The notes under the pieces are model-generated. The model was not told where the DNA came from, did not search any database, and saw only the letters and a list, made by a program, of their open reading frames with translations. The position numbers were made by a program, and so were the translations under genes. A DNA stretch of 31,333 bases from a virus: IMG/VR virus record IMGVR_UViG_3300047455_000196, positions 1-31,333 of that record, one strand, 5' to 3'. Shown in pieces: positions 1 through 7,565 of this stretch (position 1 is its first letter; every line of letters starts with the position of its first letter).

Positions 1-77
1 TTTACTAACTTCTTGTCTTGCCCTTTACGAGCATTAGTTTCAGTTACGTCAACTAGTGTTTTAATTTCAAATCTCAT
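1..77 (-). CDS. Conserved phage protein, N-terminal part only (runs off the left edge)
   Basis: The first 25 codons are visible, starting MRFEIKTLVDVTETNARKG. The opening resembles small conserved proteins of marine T4-like phages, but I know no function for it. There is no ribosome-binding site. A TAAATA late-promoter box lies only 4 nt upstream of the ATG, so the mRNA is predicted to begin at or next to the start codon. Confidence 0.6.
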   Translation of the reverse strand, partial: MRFEIKTLVDVTETNARKGQDKKLV

Positions 78-81
78 ACTG

Positions 82-89
82 TATTTACA
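82..89 (-). promoter_or_regulatory. T4-type late promoter box (TGTAAATA)
   Basis: Read on the minus strand, TGTAAATA is followed by CAGT and then the ATG of the leftmost gene. In T4 the late box covers about -13 to -6, which puts the transcription start at the ATG. Confidence 0.5.
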
Positions 90-94
90 GTCAT

Positions 95-125
95 AAAAAA
101 AGCACCACTATAAAAGTGGTGCTTT
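95..125 (-). terminator. Rho-independent terminator behind the gene at 172-501
   Basis: AGCACCACT (101-109) and AGTGGTGCT (115-123) form a perfect 9-bp stem with a 5-nt loop. On the minus strand the stem is followed by a run of six T. It ends minus-strand transcription just before the late promoter of the next gene. Confidence 0.85.
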
Positions 126-171
126 AGTGTGACGCCTGTTATAACATCACGGTTCCTAAGGTAGTAAGGAA

Positions 172-501
172 TTAGTCTGCGAAGTCTGCAACTACTGCCA
201 TAGTAGTTCCAGTCTGGCCGCGGTAGTCAGCGCCAGCTGTTAGTACACCAGTACCTTGTACTGCAACGTGTACAACATCAGTTACACCAGCTTCAAATGC
301 AGTAATACCTGCAACTGAAACTGCATCATCAGTACCTGATGTTCCGCCTACTGTTAGTAGACCGATCATTGCATCTAGTTCTGCTTGAGTCATATCAGTG
401 TTTGATAGACTAATGATACGTGTACGTGGGCCTAAGCCGTTACCTGCTTTTACGTTATAATTGTCGACGCCTGCAATTGCGCCAAATCCTGGTCCTGCCA
501 T
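172..501 (-). CDS. Small virion-like protein, function unknown
   Basis: 109 aa, starting MAGPGFGAIAGVDNY, rich in Gly, Ala, Thr and Val with few charged residues, as is common in phage structural proteins. A good ribosome-binding site (AAAGGAGAA) precedes the ATG. A late box lies at 558-565 and a terminator at 95-125, so it is a single-gene late unit. No domain recognised. Confidence 0.7.
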   Translation of the reverse strand: MAGPGFGAIAGVDNYNVKAGNGLGPRTRIISLSNTDMTQAELDAMIGLLTVGGTSGTDDAVSVAGITAFEAGVTDVVHVAVQGTGVLTAGADYRGQTGTTMAVVADFAD

Positions 502-557
502 TTTTATTCTCCTTTAATCTAATGACACATCTCCGTGCTCCACGAAGTTGTTATAAG

Positions 558-565
558 TATTTACC
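558..565 (-). promoter_or_regulatory. T4-type late promoter box (GGTAAATA)
   Basis: It lies in the 82-nt gap between the minus-strand genes at 584-910 and 172-501, oriented toward the latter, with a leader of about 55 nt that ends in a good ribosome-binding site. Confidence 0.45.
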
Positions 566-583
566 ATTTTGATAAAAAAACTG

Positions 584-910
584 CTATTTACCGGCTTTTT
601 TAGCTCGTTTGTGTAGTTGTCTTAGCTGCTGTATGTATGCAGTTCCGCCTGCAACGATATCATCTATCATTTCAACGATTGGAGCATAGCCTTTTACATA
701 TTGACTAGGCGGAGTTCTGCCTTCTTCTACATGCTCAACAAATTTAGTTGCTCGCATTGCATTTTCTAGGCCAACAAGATATGCGTAAAGTGCTACTCTT
801 TTTTCTTTTGATAAGCGTTCTATTCTGCGTCCGCGAATATCAGCCCAAGCATCTTCATCTAATTTGCTTTCAACTAGACCATCCTTGTACATATCTTTAA
901 TAAAATTCAT
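584..910 (-). CDS. Late phage protein, function unknown
   Basis: 108 aa, starting MNFIKDMYKDG. Basic, probably helical, with a Lys/Arg-rich tail (HKRAKKAGK). It directly abuts the gene at 911-1357 (stop and start adjacent), so it is probably translationally coupled in the same late operon. No recognised domain. Confidence 0.7.
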   Translation of the reverse strand: MNFIKDMYKDGLVESKLDEDAWADIRGRRIERLSKEKRVALYAYLVGLENAMRATKFVEHVEEGRTPPSQYVKGYAPIVEMIDDIVAGGTAYIQQLRQLHKRAKKAGK

Positions 911-1357
911 TTATCTTCTTGCCCTTGCTGCACGATCTGCCATTGCTGCCATTTCATCATCAGATGCTTGTGTAAACTCGTCGTCACCTTCGTCATCTAG
1001 GCCACCTTGATCTTGGTCAGTAGCTAATGTGTTTTGGGTTGCTGCAATGCCTTCAGCATATGCTAGTAACTTTTTAATTACGTTAGGAGTAGTGCCGGTC
1101 TTCTTAATAAGTTCTTCTAAGTTTCTTGCACCAAATGATGAACCAAAGTTAGTAAGTTCATTACCTACCTTTGCCATTACATTTGAAAGCTCATCGTCTT
1201 TCGTAGTAGCTGCTTGATCCATTAGGATTCTGCCATATTGTGCTAATTTACGTTGCTGACTAGTCATCTCCATGCCAGCTTCTTGTACTTCGTCGTCTAA
1301 CACACTTTCAGTAATTTTGTTTAAATGTGCTTCAAACTCTTTCATATAATCTTTCAT
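911..1357 (-). CDS. Late phage protein, helical with an acidic C-terminal region, function unknown
   Basis: 148 aa, starting MKDYMKEFEAHLNKITE. The central part is predicted helical. Residues about 115-140 are very acidic (Asp/Glu runs) and the end is basic (ADRAARARR). AAGGAG precedes the start. The N-terminus looks slightly like a T4 capsid-targeting peptide (ITE at residues 15-17), but more weakly than in the proteins at 1368-2516 and 14277-15173. Confidence 0.7.
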   Translation of the reverse strand: MKDYMKEFEAHLNKITESVLDDEVQEAGMEMTSQQRKLAQYGRILMDQAATTKDDELSNVMAKVGNELTNFGSSFGARNLEELIKKTGTTPNVIKKLLAYAEGIAATQNTLATDQDQGGLDDEGDDEFTQASDDEMAAMADRAARARR

Positions 1358-1367
1358 TGATTGCTCC

Positions 1368-2516
1368 TTATCGTTGTACTGCTCTGTTTGCTTTAGTAAA
1401 GAATTCTCTTGGTACTAGCTTAATATCACCTTCAGGATGTGCTAATACATATCCTTCACCACCTTCACCGTAACCCGGAATATTTGACTTTACTGATTGG
1501 TCATGCGAGTCAAACTGTTTAATGATACTATCTTTTACTTTCATTAATGCTGTTACGGTTTTCCATAATGCATTAAATGCATCTCTGTGTTGATTAACAT
1601 ATTCAAGTATTGTTGATTTTTTTCGATCACTAATTTGTTTTTTACTTTCTAACCACTTTGCAAAGTCAGCACCTAAATTTTCTAATCCGGTATCTACTTT
1701 GCTGTTTGTATATGTATACAATACGTTTGCAAAGTCACTAATCTTCATTTGTTTCAATGCTTCTGTATTTAACAGTTCATCAATCCCGGCTGAATTTTCT
1801 TTAATAATCTTTTCTAGTTGTACAATTTCTTGATTATCTACTTCAGCAGGACGCTCTACACTAACTGGAGGAACAACTAGTACGTCAGTTCCTTGAAATA
1901 TATCTGCATTCTGTAATGGATGCTCTGCACCAGTTTCATCTATCACTCTGTGTATAACAACACCTGTTCTTGATCTACCAATACGCTTACCTAATTCACT
2001 GTTTACATCAACTGCATATTCTACGATATTAGGCTTGAATACATAGTTGCCATCACGCTTTTCAGGTGTGTTATAGTACAATAGGTCGCCCTTAAAGTAT
2101 CCACGGAAGTCTTTTGGCACTGCTCGTTCGTACTCATTAAAAATATCTTTCATGTTAGCTGCGAACGCTACATATCCAGGATTCTCTCTGTTCTTTCCGC
2201 CGCTTCTGTTGAGGAACATCTGTTCCAAGTCTTCAGGGCTTTTAGATCTTCCATCGTAGCCTTTTGCGGTAAATCCACTTTTGTCTGTAAGAACAAACTC
2301 TCCATTCTCGTCGCGACCAAAAATGATAGCGGGAGAACCGTCCCATTTAAGTGTAACATCTTTATGTGATCCTTGCTCCATGCTCTTAAGGGCTTCTAGT
2401 GCTCGCATAGCGCCGCGACTACCTTCCCAAAAGATAATATCTTCTGCGTGTTGAATACGGGCAGCTTCTTTTAGAAAGACACGACTTTCTACTAATTTAA
2501 TATCGCTATATCTCAT
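1368..2516 (-). CDS. Ligase-fold nucleotidyltransferase-like protein with predicted capsid-targeting N-terminus
   Basis: 382 aa. The first ten residues, MRYSDIKLVE, end in L-x-E, the T4 prohead-protease site, and closely match the start of the cell-wall hydrolase at 14277-15173. The core resembles the covalent nucleotidyltransferase (DNA/RNA ligase) fold: KWDGS at 57-61 (motif I, candidate adenylated Lys57), KGDLLYY around 142-148, EGYVL at 354-358 and IKLVP at 365-369. Proteins of this type (I believe named DUF6267) occur in marine T4-like phages; their substrate is unknown. The start overlaps the gene at 2513-3373 by 4 nt, so the two are probably co-translated. Ligase activity is an inference from motifs only. 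Confidence 0.75.
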   Translation of the reverse strand: MRYSDIKLVESRVFLKEAARIQHAEDIIFWEGSRGAMRALEALKSMEQGSHKDVTLKWDGSPAIIFGRDENGEFVLTDKSGFTAKGYDGRSKSPEDLEQMFLNRSGGKNRENPGYVAFAANMKDIFNEYERAVPKDFRGYFKGDLLYYNTPEKRDGNYVFKPNIVEYAVDVNSELGKRIGRSRTGVVIHRVIDETGAEHPLQNADIFQGTDVLVVPPVSVERPAEVDNQEIVQLEKIIKENSAGIDELLNTEALKQMKISDFANVLYTYTNSKVDTGLENLGADFAKWLESKKQISDRKKSTILEYVNQHRDAFNALWKTVTALMKVKDSIIKQFDSHDQSVKSNIPGYGEGGEGYVLAHPEGDIKLVPREFFTKANRAVQR

Positions 2517-3373
2517 CTGTTAAATGCTCCTGACGACATTACTACACTAGGTGCGCCGCTTAGTTCTCTAATTCTGCGAAGTTGTTTATCTGCTAGCGAT
2601 TCAACTTGTGATTCAGGTACTTCCTTACCAGCCTTTATCATGTTCTCTTTCCATGGACCAATAAGCTGTTCGTAGTTTGGATCGCCTTTTAGTTTTGCGA
2701 GCATCTGCTCGACAGTATGTGTGTCAGCTTCTCTAGCACCCTTGCCTAGTAGTATCTCTGCAATTTGGTCCCAGTCATTTGCAACGACAGCATCACCATT
2801 GTTAGGATCAACTACACCCTTTGTTGGGCTAAACTTGTATCCTCTACCTCTTGCAAGACTAGAAAGTAGTACAGCTCTATCAGCACCAGTAAAGGTTTCT
2901 GTACCGCCGCGCTTGGCGCCACGCTGTAGAGCAGGATTGTCTGTAAGCATAAAGTCTGTTTGAACAAAGCCGTTGTTAACATCGCCTCTGATTGGAGTAC
3001 GGAAATGTACTTGAAGTCCTGCGTTTGCTACCCAACCTCCTGTAAAGGTTCTGCCCTTGTTCATAATTTCTAAATCAGGTATGCCTTGCTGTTGACACCA
3101 CGCAGAAAGTTTTGCAATTATTTCTTCTTTAGGCAACTCTCGTTCGTCAACGTTTAAATCTATATCACCTGATGAATTTTCTTCAAATGTACCATCTGGT
3201 TTATTTTTCTTACCAGTTGTTCCGAGCATGTCTTCGTCGACAAACTTAAAGCCGAACGTAGCATTGAGCCAATCTATTGTTGGTTGCACATCAGCTGTAG
3301 CAATACGTTGTGTAATTGGTGTTGCGTCAGGCTGTTTAAATACGTTGCCGCCTTCTTTAAGAATCATTGTCAT
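2513..3373 (-). CDS. Polymerase-beta-superfamily nucleotidyltransferase-like protein
   Basis: 286 aa. SSGDIDLNVD around residues 67-77 resembles the Ser/Gly...D-x-D metal site of the polymerase-beta nucleotidyltransferases, and VQTDFMLTD around 137-145 could supply the third carboxylate. An alternative start two codons in gives MILKEGGNVFKQ, a more typical opening for the family in marine phages. It overlaps the upstream gene by 17 nt and the ligase-like gene downstream by 4 nt. The substrate is unknown. Confidence 0.7.
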   Translation of the reverse strand: MTMILKEGGNVFKQPDATPITQRIATADVQPTIDWLNATFGFKFVDEDMLGTTGKKNKPDGTFEENSSGDIDLNVDERELPKEEIIAKLSAWCQQQGIPDLEIMNKGRTFTGGWVANAGLQVHFRTPIRGDVNNGFVQTDFMLTDNPALQRGAKRGGTETFTGADRAVLLSSLARGRGYKFSPTKGVVDPNNGDAVVANDWDQIAEILLGKGAREADTHTVEQMLAKLKGDPNYEQLIGPWKENMIKAGKEVPESQVESLADKQLRRIRELSGAPSVVMSSGAFNR

Positions 3374-3623
3374 TACTTTTACTCTCTATAACTTTTTTTA
3401 GACCTCTTTTAAATTTTTGAGGATCACCTGACTTTATACTATTAATGAATCGACGTTCTAGCTCCCCAGCAGTATTTTCATCATATGTTTTAGATATTCT
3501 ATTGAGCAAATTAATTGCGCTTTCAATTATATTACTACCAGATGCTTCAATCAAATGATCATTGCTTCTAGCTCTATCTAGATTGTTTAACTCTTCTAGT
3601 ATACTTCTGGTGCGTTTTTTCAT
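3357..3623 (-). CDS. Small conserved phage protein, function unknown
   Basis: 88 aa, starting MKKRTRSILEELNNL, helical, with a basic C-terminal part (DPQKFKRGLKK). It resembles short proteins encoded beside the nucleotidyltransferase pair in marine T4-like phages, from memory only. GGAG precedes the ATG and a TAAATA box lies about 20 nt upstream, so it opens the late operon running leftward to 584. Confidence 0.7.
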   Translation of the reverse strand: MKKRTRSILEELNNLDRARSNDHLIEASGSNIIESAINLLNRISKTYDENTAGELERRFINSIKSGDPQKFKRGLKKVIESKSNDNDS

Positions 3624-3642
3624 CTGTAATACTCCGTTAATG

Positions 3643-3650
3643 TATTTAGT
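3643..3650 (-). promoter_or_regulatory. T4-type late promoter box (ACTAAATA)
   Basis: It lies 19 nt upstream of the start at 3623 on the minus strand. It is divergent from, and 10 nt away from, the TATAAATA box serving the lipase on the plus strand. Confidence 0.5.
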
Positions 3651-3660
3651 TTCTCTAAAC

Positions 3661-3668
3661 TATAAATA
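3661..3668 (+). promoter_or_regulatory. Perfect T4 late promoter box (TATAAATA)
   Basis: An exact match to the T4 late consensus, 34 nt upstream of the lipase start and oriented toward it. It forms a divergent pair with the box at 3643-3650. Confidence 0.75.
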
Positions 3669-3702
3669 CGTGTGCAATTGAAGTAACACATTGGAGGGCA
3701 TA

Positions 3703-4488
3703 ATGAGTATTTCAAAACTATCTTTTCCTGAGAGGTCATTATTATTTGCTAATCTTGCAAGTATAGCTTATGATGATAACATCAAAGAAGTAAAAAAGCA
3801 AGTAAAAAGGTTAGGCTTTACAACTGTTGAGTTTTATAACAAAGACGGAGCGCAAGCATATCGCTTTATGAACAAAGACGATCTTGTTATTGCATGTCGA
3901 GGAACACAACCAAGCGAGTTTAATGACATCAAGGCAGACCTAAATGCTGTACCTGTAGTAGCAGAAACAGTAAGCAGAGTACACAAAGGGTTTAAAGCAG
4001 AAGTAGACGAGTTATGGCCTATGGTGTGCGACGATATGGTTCGAACAGCAAACAGAGACAAGAAAGTTTGGTTCTGTGGACATAGTTTGGGTGCAGCGAT
4101 GGCAACTATTATGGCAAGTCGTTGCTTCTATTATGCTAGTGTACCTAACCCACAAGAACTTTACACATACGGATCACCTAGAGTGGGCTGGAGTAAGTAT
4201 GTGAAAAGTCTAGGTGTTGTACATCACCGCTGGGTAAACAACAATGACATTGTTACTCGTGTACCATTGTCTATCATGGGTTATGTACATCACGGTGAAG
4301 AACACTACATGAACGCTTTTGGTAATGTTCGTAAGCCTACGGGTTGGCAGCGTTTCAAAGATCGTATGCGTGGCATGTGGATGGGCCTAAAAGCTGGCAG
4401 CATTGATAACTTCAGCGATCACGGCATGAACTTTTATATTGCTAATTTAGAAATGTACGCAAGCGGTAAAGAAAATAGTCAACGTTAA
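3703..4488 (+). CDS. Class 3 lipase (alpha/beta hydrolase)
   Basis: 261 aa. Fits the Lipase_3 family: CRGTQ around 65-69 (oxyanion-hole region), GHSLG at 126-130 with nucleophile Ser128, YGSPRVG at 156-162, Asp182 in NNNDIVTRVP, and His240 in FSDHGMNFYI. This gives a complete Ser-Asp-His triad. No signal peptide. I chose the ATG at 3703 rather than the in-frame TTG at 3691, because GGAGG at 3693-3697 is the ribosome-binding site. It is a lone plus-strand gene inside the minus-strand late block with its own late promoter, suggesting action on host lipids late in infection. Its 3' end overlaps the PAAR gene by 4 nt tail to tail. Confidence 0.88.
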   Translation: MSISKLSFPERSLLFANLASIAYDDNIKEVKKQVKRLGFTTVEFYNKDGAQAYRFMNKDDLVIACRGTQPSEFNDIKADLNAVPVVAETVSRVHKGFKAEVDELWPMVCDDMVRTANRDKKVWFCGHSLGAAMATIMASRCFYYASVPNPQELYTYGSPRVGWSKYVKSLGVVHHRWVNNNDIVTRVPLSIMGYVHHGEEHYMNAFGNVRKPTGWQRFKDRMRGMWMGLKAGSIDNFSDHGMNFYIANLEMYASGKENSQR

Positions 4489-4766
4489 CCGTTGTCGTCT
4501 GTTCCTACAAAGACGTTACTCGAACCAGTTTGAATAGGATGGCCACAACTTGTAGCATCGTTTTTACGTGCTACAGGCCTATTCTCTGCAAATACATTAT
4601 CCCAATAGCCTACAATAACTGACGCAGTATGTTCACCTCCAGGAATATGAGGGTTAATCAAATCCCCTTCAGTTGCTATTGGAGCATCATTTACTAACAC
4701 GGATGTTCTGCCAGTTCTTACAAGACCAATTGCAATGTCTTTTTCTTTTCGTGCTACTTTAGCCAT
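4485..4766 (-). CDS. PAAR-motif spike-tip protein
   Basis: 93 aa. Gly- and Pro-rich beta repeats fit the PAAR fold (NPHIPGGEH, NVFAENRPVARKNDATSCG, SSNVFVG). PAAR proteins cap the central needle of contractile tails (T4 gp5.4) and help pierce the envelope; His and Cys residues may bind the metal at the tip. The start overlaps the stop of the gene at 4766-5719 by 1 nt, so the two are coupled and the neighbour may be a baseplate or tail component. Confidence 0.85.
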   Translation of the reverse strand: MAKVARKEKDIAIGLVRTGRTSVLVNDAPIATEGDLINPHIPGGEHTASVIVGYWDNVFAENRPVARKNDATSCGHPIQTGSSNVFVGTDDNG

Positions 4767-5719
4767 TATCCTGCAAGCCCCGATTGTCCAGTTGGCTCAG
4801 TCCATTGAGGTGGTTCATCGCCTGTAGCTTTAATTGCATTGTCACTTACATCTTTACTAAATTCGCCTAGCAAAGTTTTAAGTACTAATGCTTTTGAATC
4901 TGTGTCAATTGCATTTCTTAAGTTTGTAACAACAAATTTCATAATAAAGCCTTGTATTGCCAACGAGCTTGACATGACAGCATATTGAAGCGAATAATCA
5001 GGAAAGTGTCCATCTACTGCTACTGTCATATCTCCAAGTACGCCAGGAGTTCCTGTAGGCGGAAATATTCCTGTAGGCACACCATTGTTCAATGGCGGTA
5101 TTGCTGGAGGTCCAAACGCACCTGCACTAACCTTATCGGGATTTGGAGGATTCAATCCAAATTTGTTTGTTGGTAATGTAGTGTATGTTTCAACTAATGG
5201 ACTTACTGCACCTAGTGCATCTGCTACTGTTGTTAAGTTTGACAGTATTCCTGTTTCTGTCATTGCGCCGCCTAGCTTAGACAACTCAGTTGCGTTTGGT
5301 TCTTTTACTGGAGGAACTGTTTCTCCATTTTCTTCTAGTGCATTTTTAATAACTTCGTAATGATATGGATCTAATTGATCTTTAATCCTTATTCCGCCTT
5401 GTGGGTCTACAATCTGTTGCACTGCTACTGCTAGTTCTACTAAATTAAAAGCATTTTCAGCCATATTTTTAGCAAGTGTTCCTAATATTTCAGAGTGATC
5501 AGGAACTTTTAATGTAAAGGAACCTTGATGATTAGCTGGAAATGGTAGTGCAGGCGTCGGAGTTAGTGCCGGATACATCTCAGGTACGTTAATACTAACT
5601 GTTATATCAGAAGTAGGTGTTAATGTCTGCGTAGCAGTTGCGCCACCTGTTACCCATGTAAACCCTAACTTCTCTAACGACCAAGATGCAGCACTTGCAA
5701 CTCCACTAAAAATTCCCAT
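4766..5719 (-). CDS. Probable baseplate or tail protein, function unknown
   Basis: 317 aa, starting MGIFSGVASAASW. The N-terminal third is Thr- and Pro-rich, the middle is helical (about residues 78-105), a Pro/Gly-rich linker runs about 193-232, and the C-terminus is helical. No family recognised. AAGGAG precedes the start and a GATAAATA late box lies 21 nt upstream. Coupling to the PAAR gene suggests a virion role; this is inference from position. Confidence 0.7.
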   Translation of the reverse strand: MGIFSGVASAASWSLEKLGFTWVTGGATATQTLTPTSDITVSINVPEMYPALTPTPALPFPANHQGSFTLKVPDHSEILGTLAKNMAENAFNLVELAVAVQQIVDPQGGIRIKDQLDPYHYEVIKNALEENGETVPPVKEPNATELSKLGGAMTETGILSNLTTVADALGAVSPLVETYTTLPTNKFGLNPPNPDKVSAGAFGPPAIPPLNNGVPTGIFPPTGTPGVLGDMTVAVDGHFPDYSLQYAVMSSSLAIQGFIMKFVVTNLRNAIDTDSKALVLKTLLGEFSKDVSDNAIKATGDEPPQWTEPTGQSGLAG

Positions 5720-5740
5720 AATGTCTCCTTATTATGCTAC

Positions 5741-5748
5741 TATTTATC
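5741..5748 (-). promoter_or_regulatory. T4-type late promoter box (GATAAATA)
   Basis: It serves the minus-strand gene starting at 5719, with a leader of about 20 nt containing AAGGAG. The box also contains the TAA stop codon of the UDP-glucose dehydrogenase gene (5744-5746). Confidence 0.55.
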
Positions 5749-6472
5749 TGCGTATTTTTGCATTATAGATAGATGCTTCTTTAAGAATAGATAGGTCAAC
5801 GTTTTCACGAGCCGCAGTTCGAATGAGTGCTGCTGTATCTTTAGGAAAGCAATGTCCGCCATAGCCTCTCTCTTCTGTAATAAAACTATGACTGTCTCCA
5901 ATGCGAGGATCCATTGTTGTATAATGTGCAACTGCTGCATACTCAATGTCTAGTGCATCACATAAGTCATACATCTGATTAAAGAACGCAACCTTCAGTG
6001 CAAGGAAACTGTTGCGAGCATACTTGGCTAGGATAAGTTCACGAGCATCTGCAATTTCTACGCTTACATTGAATACATCACGCCAGCCTGTACACGAAGT
6101 TCCGCCAATGAGCATTAGCTTCATGTTCTGCAAATCTTCTACTGCACTTTCTGCTCTAAGGAACTCTGGTGAAAATGCTATTCGACGGTTAGGAAATGCA
6201 TCTACCAGCATGTCCCATCCTTCTACACTAATTGTGCTTTTGATTAGGATAGGAACATTTGGGCTTGCTTCAATAACTTCATATACATTATTAATGTTAC
6301 ATGCGCCTGTATCATGTGGAGGTGTACTCACACAGATAATAACTGCATCTGTATCTTTAGGAATGACCGTACTGTTGAACGCTGGGTCAACGATAGTAAT
6401 ATCATGCTTGTCTTTTAATACTGCTTCATGAGCTTTGCCAACAAAGCCATAGCCTGCGATTGTAATCTTCAT
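5744..6472 (-). CDS. Short UDP-glucose / GDP-mannose 6-dehydrogenase family protein
   Basis: 242 aa from the ATG at 6472. Rossmann motif GYGFVG at 7-12, CVSTPP around 47-52, SPEFLRA at 101-107, KYARNSFLALK at 150-160, and GGHCFPKD at 205-212 with the catalytic-type Cys208. Cellular enzymes are about 390-450 aa; this one ends just after the catalytic Cys region and lacks the C-terminal nucleotide-sugar-binding domain, as do other short phage versions. The expected reaction is NAD-dependent oxidation of a nucleotide sugar to a uronic acid. The ATG at 6487 is inside the promoter and is unlikely. A consensus sigma70 promoter sits immediately upstream, making a leaderless mRNA likely. Confidence 0.85.
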   Translation of the reverse strand: MKITIAGYGFVGKAHEAVLKDKHDITIVDPAFNSTVIPKDTDAVIICVSTPPHDTGACNINNVYEVIEASPNVPILIKSTISVEGWDMLVDAFPNRRIAFSPEFLRAESAVEDLQNMKLMLIGGTSCTGWRDVFNVSVEIADARELILAKYARNSFLALKVAFFNQMYDLCDALDIEYAAVAHYTTMDPRIGDSHSFITEERGYGGHCFPKDTAALIRTAARENVDLSILKEASIYNAKIRR

Positions 6473-6478
6473 ACTGTA

Positions 6479-6506
6479 ATTATACATTCATCAAGTGTTA
6501 TGTCAA
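6479..6506 (-). promoter_or_regulatory. Consensus sigma70 promoter, TTGACA-N16-TATAAT
   Basis: On the minus strand, TTGACA (6501-6506) and TATAAT (6479-6484) are both perfect with a 16-nt spacer. Only 6 nt separate the -10 box from the ATG at 6472, so the start of transcription should coincide with the start codon. Confidence 0.8.
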
Positions 6507-6582
6507 GAGAAACGATTAGGTGCATTAAAAAAACTAATGACACCCATGCAAAAATAACATGACGGGTATGTGCATATAACCA

Positions 6583-6611
6583 TTGCTTTTTGTCAACTAC
6601 TAAAGTATAAT
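6583..6611 (+). promoter_or_regulatory. Sigma70 promoter for the DUF1127 cluster, TTGCTT-N17-TATAAT
   Basis: The -35 box is TTGCTT (6583-6588), the spacer 17 nt and the -10 box a perfect TATAAT (6606-6611). A TAAATA late box follows at 6616-6621. Transcription from here gives a leader of about 170 nt before the gene at 6788. Confidence 0.65.
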
Positions 6612-6654
6612 AAGGTAAATAAAGATGTTAGTAGAAACCAGTAATGGTTAATAC

Positions 6655-6750
6655 TGATAAGCGACTTCGGCTTGTAAAAAAAGAAGGGCATGTCCTATGC
6701 CATACAAAGGTGACGCCGGAAGAGACCGGGGTACGTGACGAACCTTAGAA
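6655..6750 (+). ncRNA. Candidate structured 5' leader RNA of the DUF1127 operon
   Basis: The 300-nt stretch 6488-6787 has no supported gene. It holds two divergent promoters and this leader. Small hairpins visible by eye: AAGC/GCTT (6659-6662/6670-6673), GGCAT/ATGCC with a GTCCT loop (6687-6701), and CCGG/CCGG with an AAGAGA loop (6716-6729). The last is enclosed by AAGGT/ACCTT (6707-6711/6742-6746). No known riboswitch class recognised. It could be a regulatory leader or a processed small RNA. Confidence 0.4.
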
Positions 6751-6787
6751 ATCACACACACTTATACACATAAAAGGAGAATGTAGC

Positions 6788-7051
6788 ATGACTACACTTA
6801 TGATGAATACTGCCAATACATTTGGCTTTACAGGAGTAGCGGCCTGGCTCAAAGAACTAAACGCAAAACGCATCCACAATGCAAAAATTAGACAAACAAT
6901 CAAAGAACTTCATCAACTATCGGACTACGAATTAAACGATATTGGTATTGCTCGCGGCGACATCTACGGTGTTGCAACTGGTGATGATACGTTAGAGCGT
7001 GTTCGCAGAAGTGCAATCGACACCAACACTAATCTCAAGGGGTGGGTGTAA
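6788..7051 (+). CDS. DUF1127 (YjiS-like) small protein
   Basis: 87 aa. The DUF1127 signature is clear at about residues 38-60: TIKELHQLSDYELNDIGIAR followed by GDI. The family is abundant in alphaproteobacteria; some members, such as CcaF1 of Rhodobacter, bind RNA and affect small-RNA maturation and turnover. AAAAGGAGAA is the ribosome-binding site. It heads a cluster with two more tiny proteins that share an L-x-x-x-G-x-x-x-EA motif. A role in host or phage RNA regulation is inference from the family. Confidence 0.82.
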   Translation: MTTLMMNTANTFGFTGVAAWLKELNAKRIHNAKIRQTIKELHQLSDYELNDIGIARGDIYGVATGDDTLERVRRSAIDTNTNLKGWV

Positions 7052-7260
7052 TGGCTGTAGCACTTAGACAACCAACTTTCAAAAACCCACTACCAAAGAT
7101 GTTCAAGACAGTAGGCAAAGTCTTAATGACTGTGCTTATGGGCATCATGGCATTTGGCGAATCAGCAGGTCGTGCAAGAGCTGCTGCTGAACTATCACGC
7201 CAAGGCTATCATGAAGAAGCTAAAGCACTCATGCTCAAGGAGTATAACAATGTGGACTAG
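7051..7260 (+). CDS. Small protein of the DUF1127 cluster
   Basis: 69 aa from the ATG at 7051, which overlaps the upstream stop by 1 nt (TAATG). A hydrophobic segment lies at about 21-38 (VGKVLMTVLMGIMAFG), followed by RARAAAELSRQGYHEEAKAL, a motif often seen in small alphaproteobacterial proteins beside DUF1127 genes. Function unknown. The in-frame GTG at 7042 is less likely as a start. Confidence 0.7.
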   Translation: MAVALRQPTFKNPLPKMFKTVGKVLMTVLMGIMAFGESAGRARAAAELSRQGYHEEAKALMLKEYNNVD

Positions 7261-7384
7261 ATTTATGAAAGCAATGGAATACCGTTCATACTGCATGGCT
7301 ATTCAACAACTACGTTCTAAAGGCATGTACAAAGAAGCACAACGCATTAGTGACTACAAGCACGAAATGTATTCGAAAGCCTAA
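7250..7384 (+). CDS. Small protein of the DUF1127 cluster (44 aa)
   Basis: 44 aa, starting MWTRFMKAMEYRSY. AAGGAG at 7238-7243 fixes the start, inside the end of the upstream gene (11-nt overlap). The segment MAIQQLRSKGMYKEAQRISD matches the C-terminal motif of its neighbour, so the two are probably related by duplication. Basic; function unknown. Confidence 0.65.
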   Translation: MWTRFMKAMEYRSYCMAIQQLRSKGMYKEAQRISDYKHEMYSKA

Positions 7385-7441
7385 CATTTAGTACATAACT
7401 TTAGTAATAGCAGTTACACACATACACAGGAGAACTGGTAT

Positions 7442-7561
7442 ATGAAAAACTTAATTGAAAAGTTGACTGGCTGTGATGGAGAACTATGTGATGCAATCAC
7501 AATGGGCTTTATTGCTGTTGCAGCTATGACAGTAGTTTTTGATTCAATTAGTCAACTCTAA
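7442..7561 (+). CDS. Single-span membrane micropeptide (39 aa)
   Basis: 39 aa, starting MKNLIEKLTG, with Cys at 11 and 16 and a hydrophobic helix at about 19-34 (ITMGFIAVAAMTVVF). It is preceded by CAGGAGA within a leader sequence repeated exactly before the gene at 7636. Function unknown. Confidence 0.55.
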   Translation: MKNLIEKLTGCDGELCDAITMGFIAVAAMTVVFDSISQL

Positions 7562-7565
7562 TAGG

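Noticed and set aside
141-166. Resemblance to the I-CeuI homing endonuclease site (CCTAAGGTAG core).
   Set aside because: Only the 10-bp core and a nearby ACGGT match; the rest differs and this is not 23S rRNA DNA. Treated as chance.
6616-6651. An 8-codon frame (MLVETSNG) 3 nt behind a TAAATA box in the DUF1127 leader.
   Set aside because: Too short to support; TAAATA-to-ATG spacing also differs from the 4-5 nt seen elsewhere.
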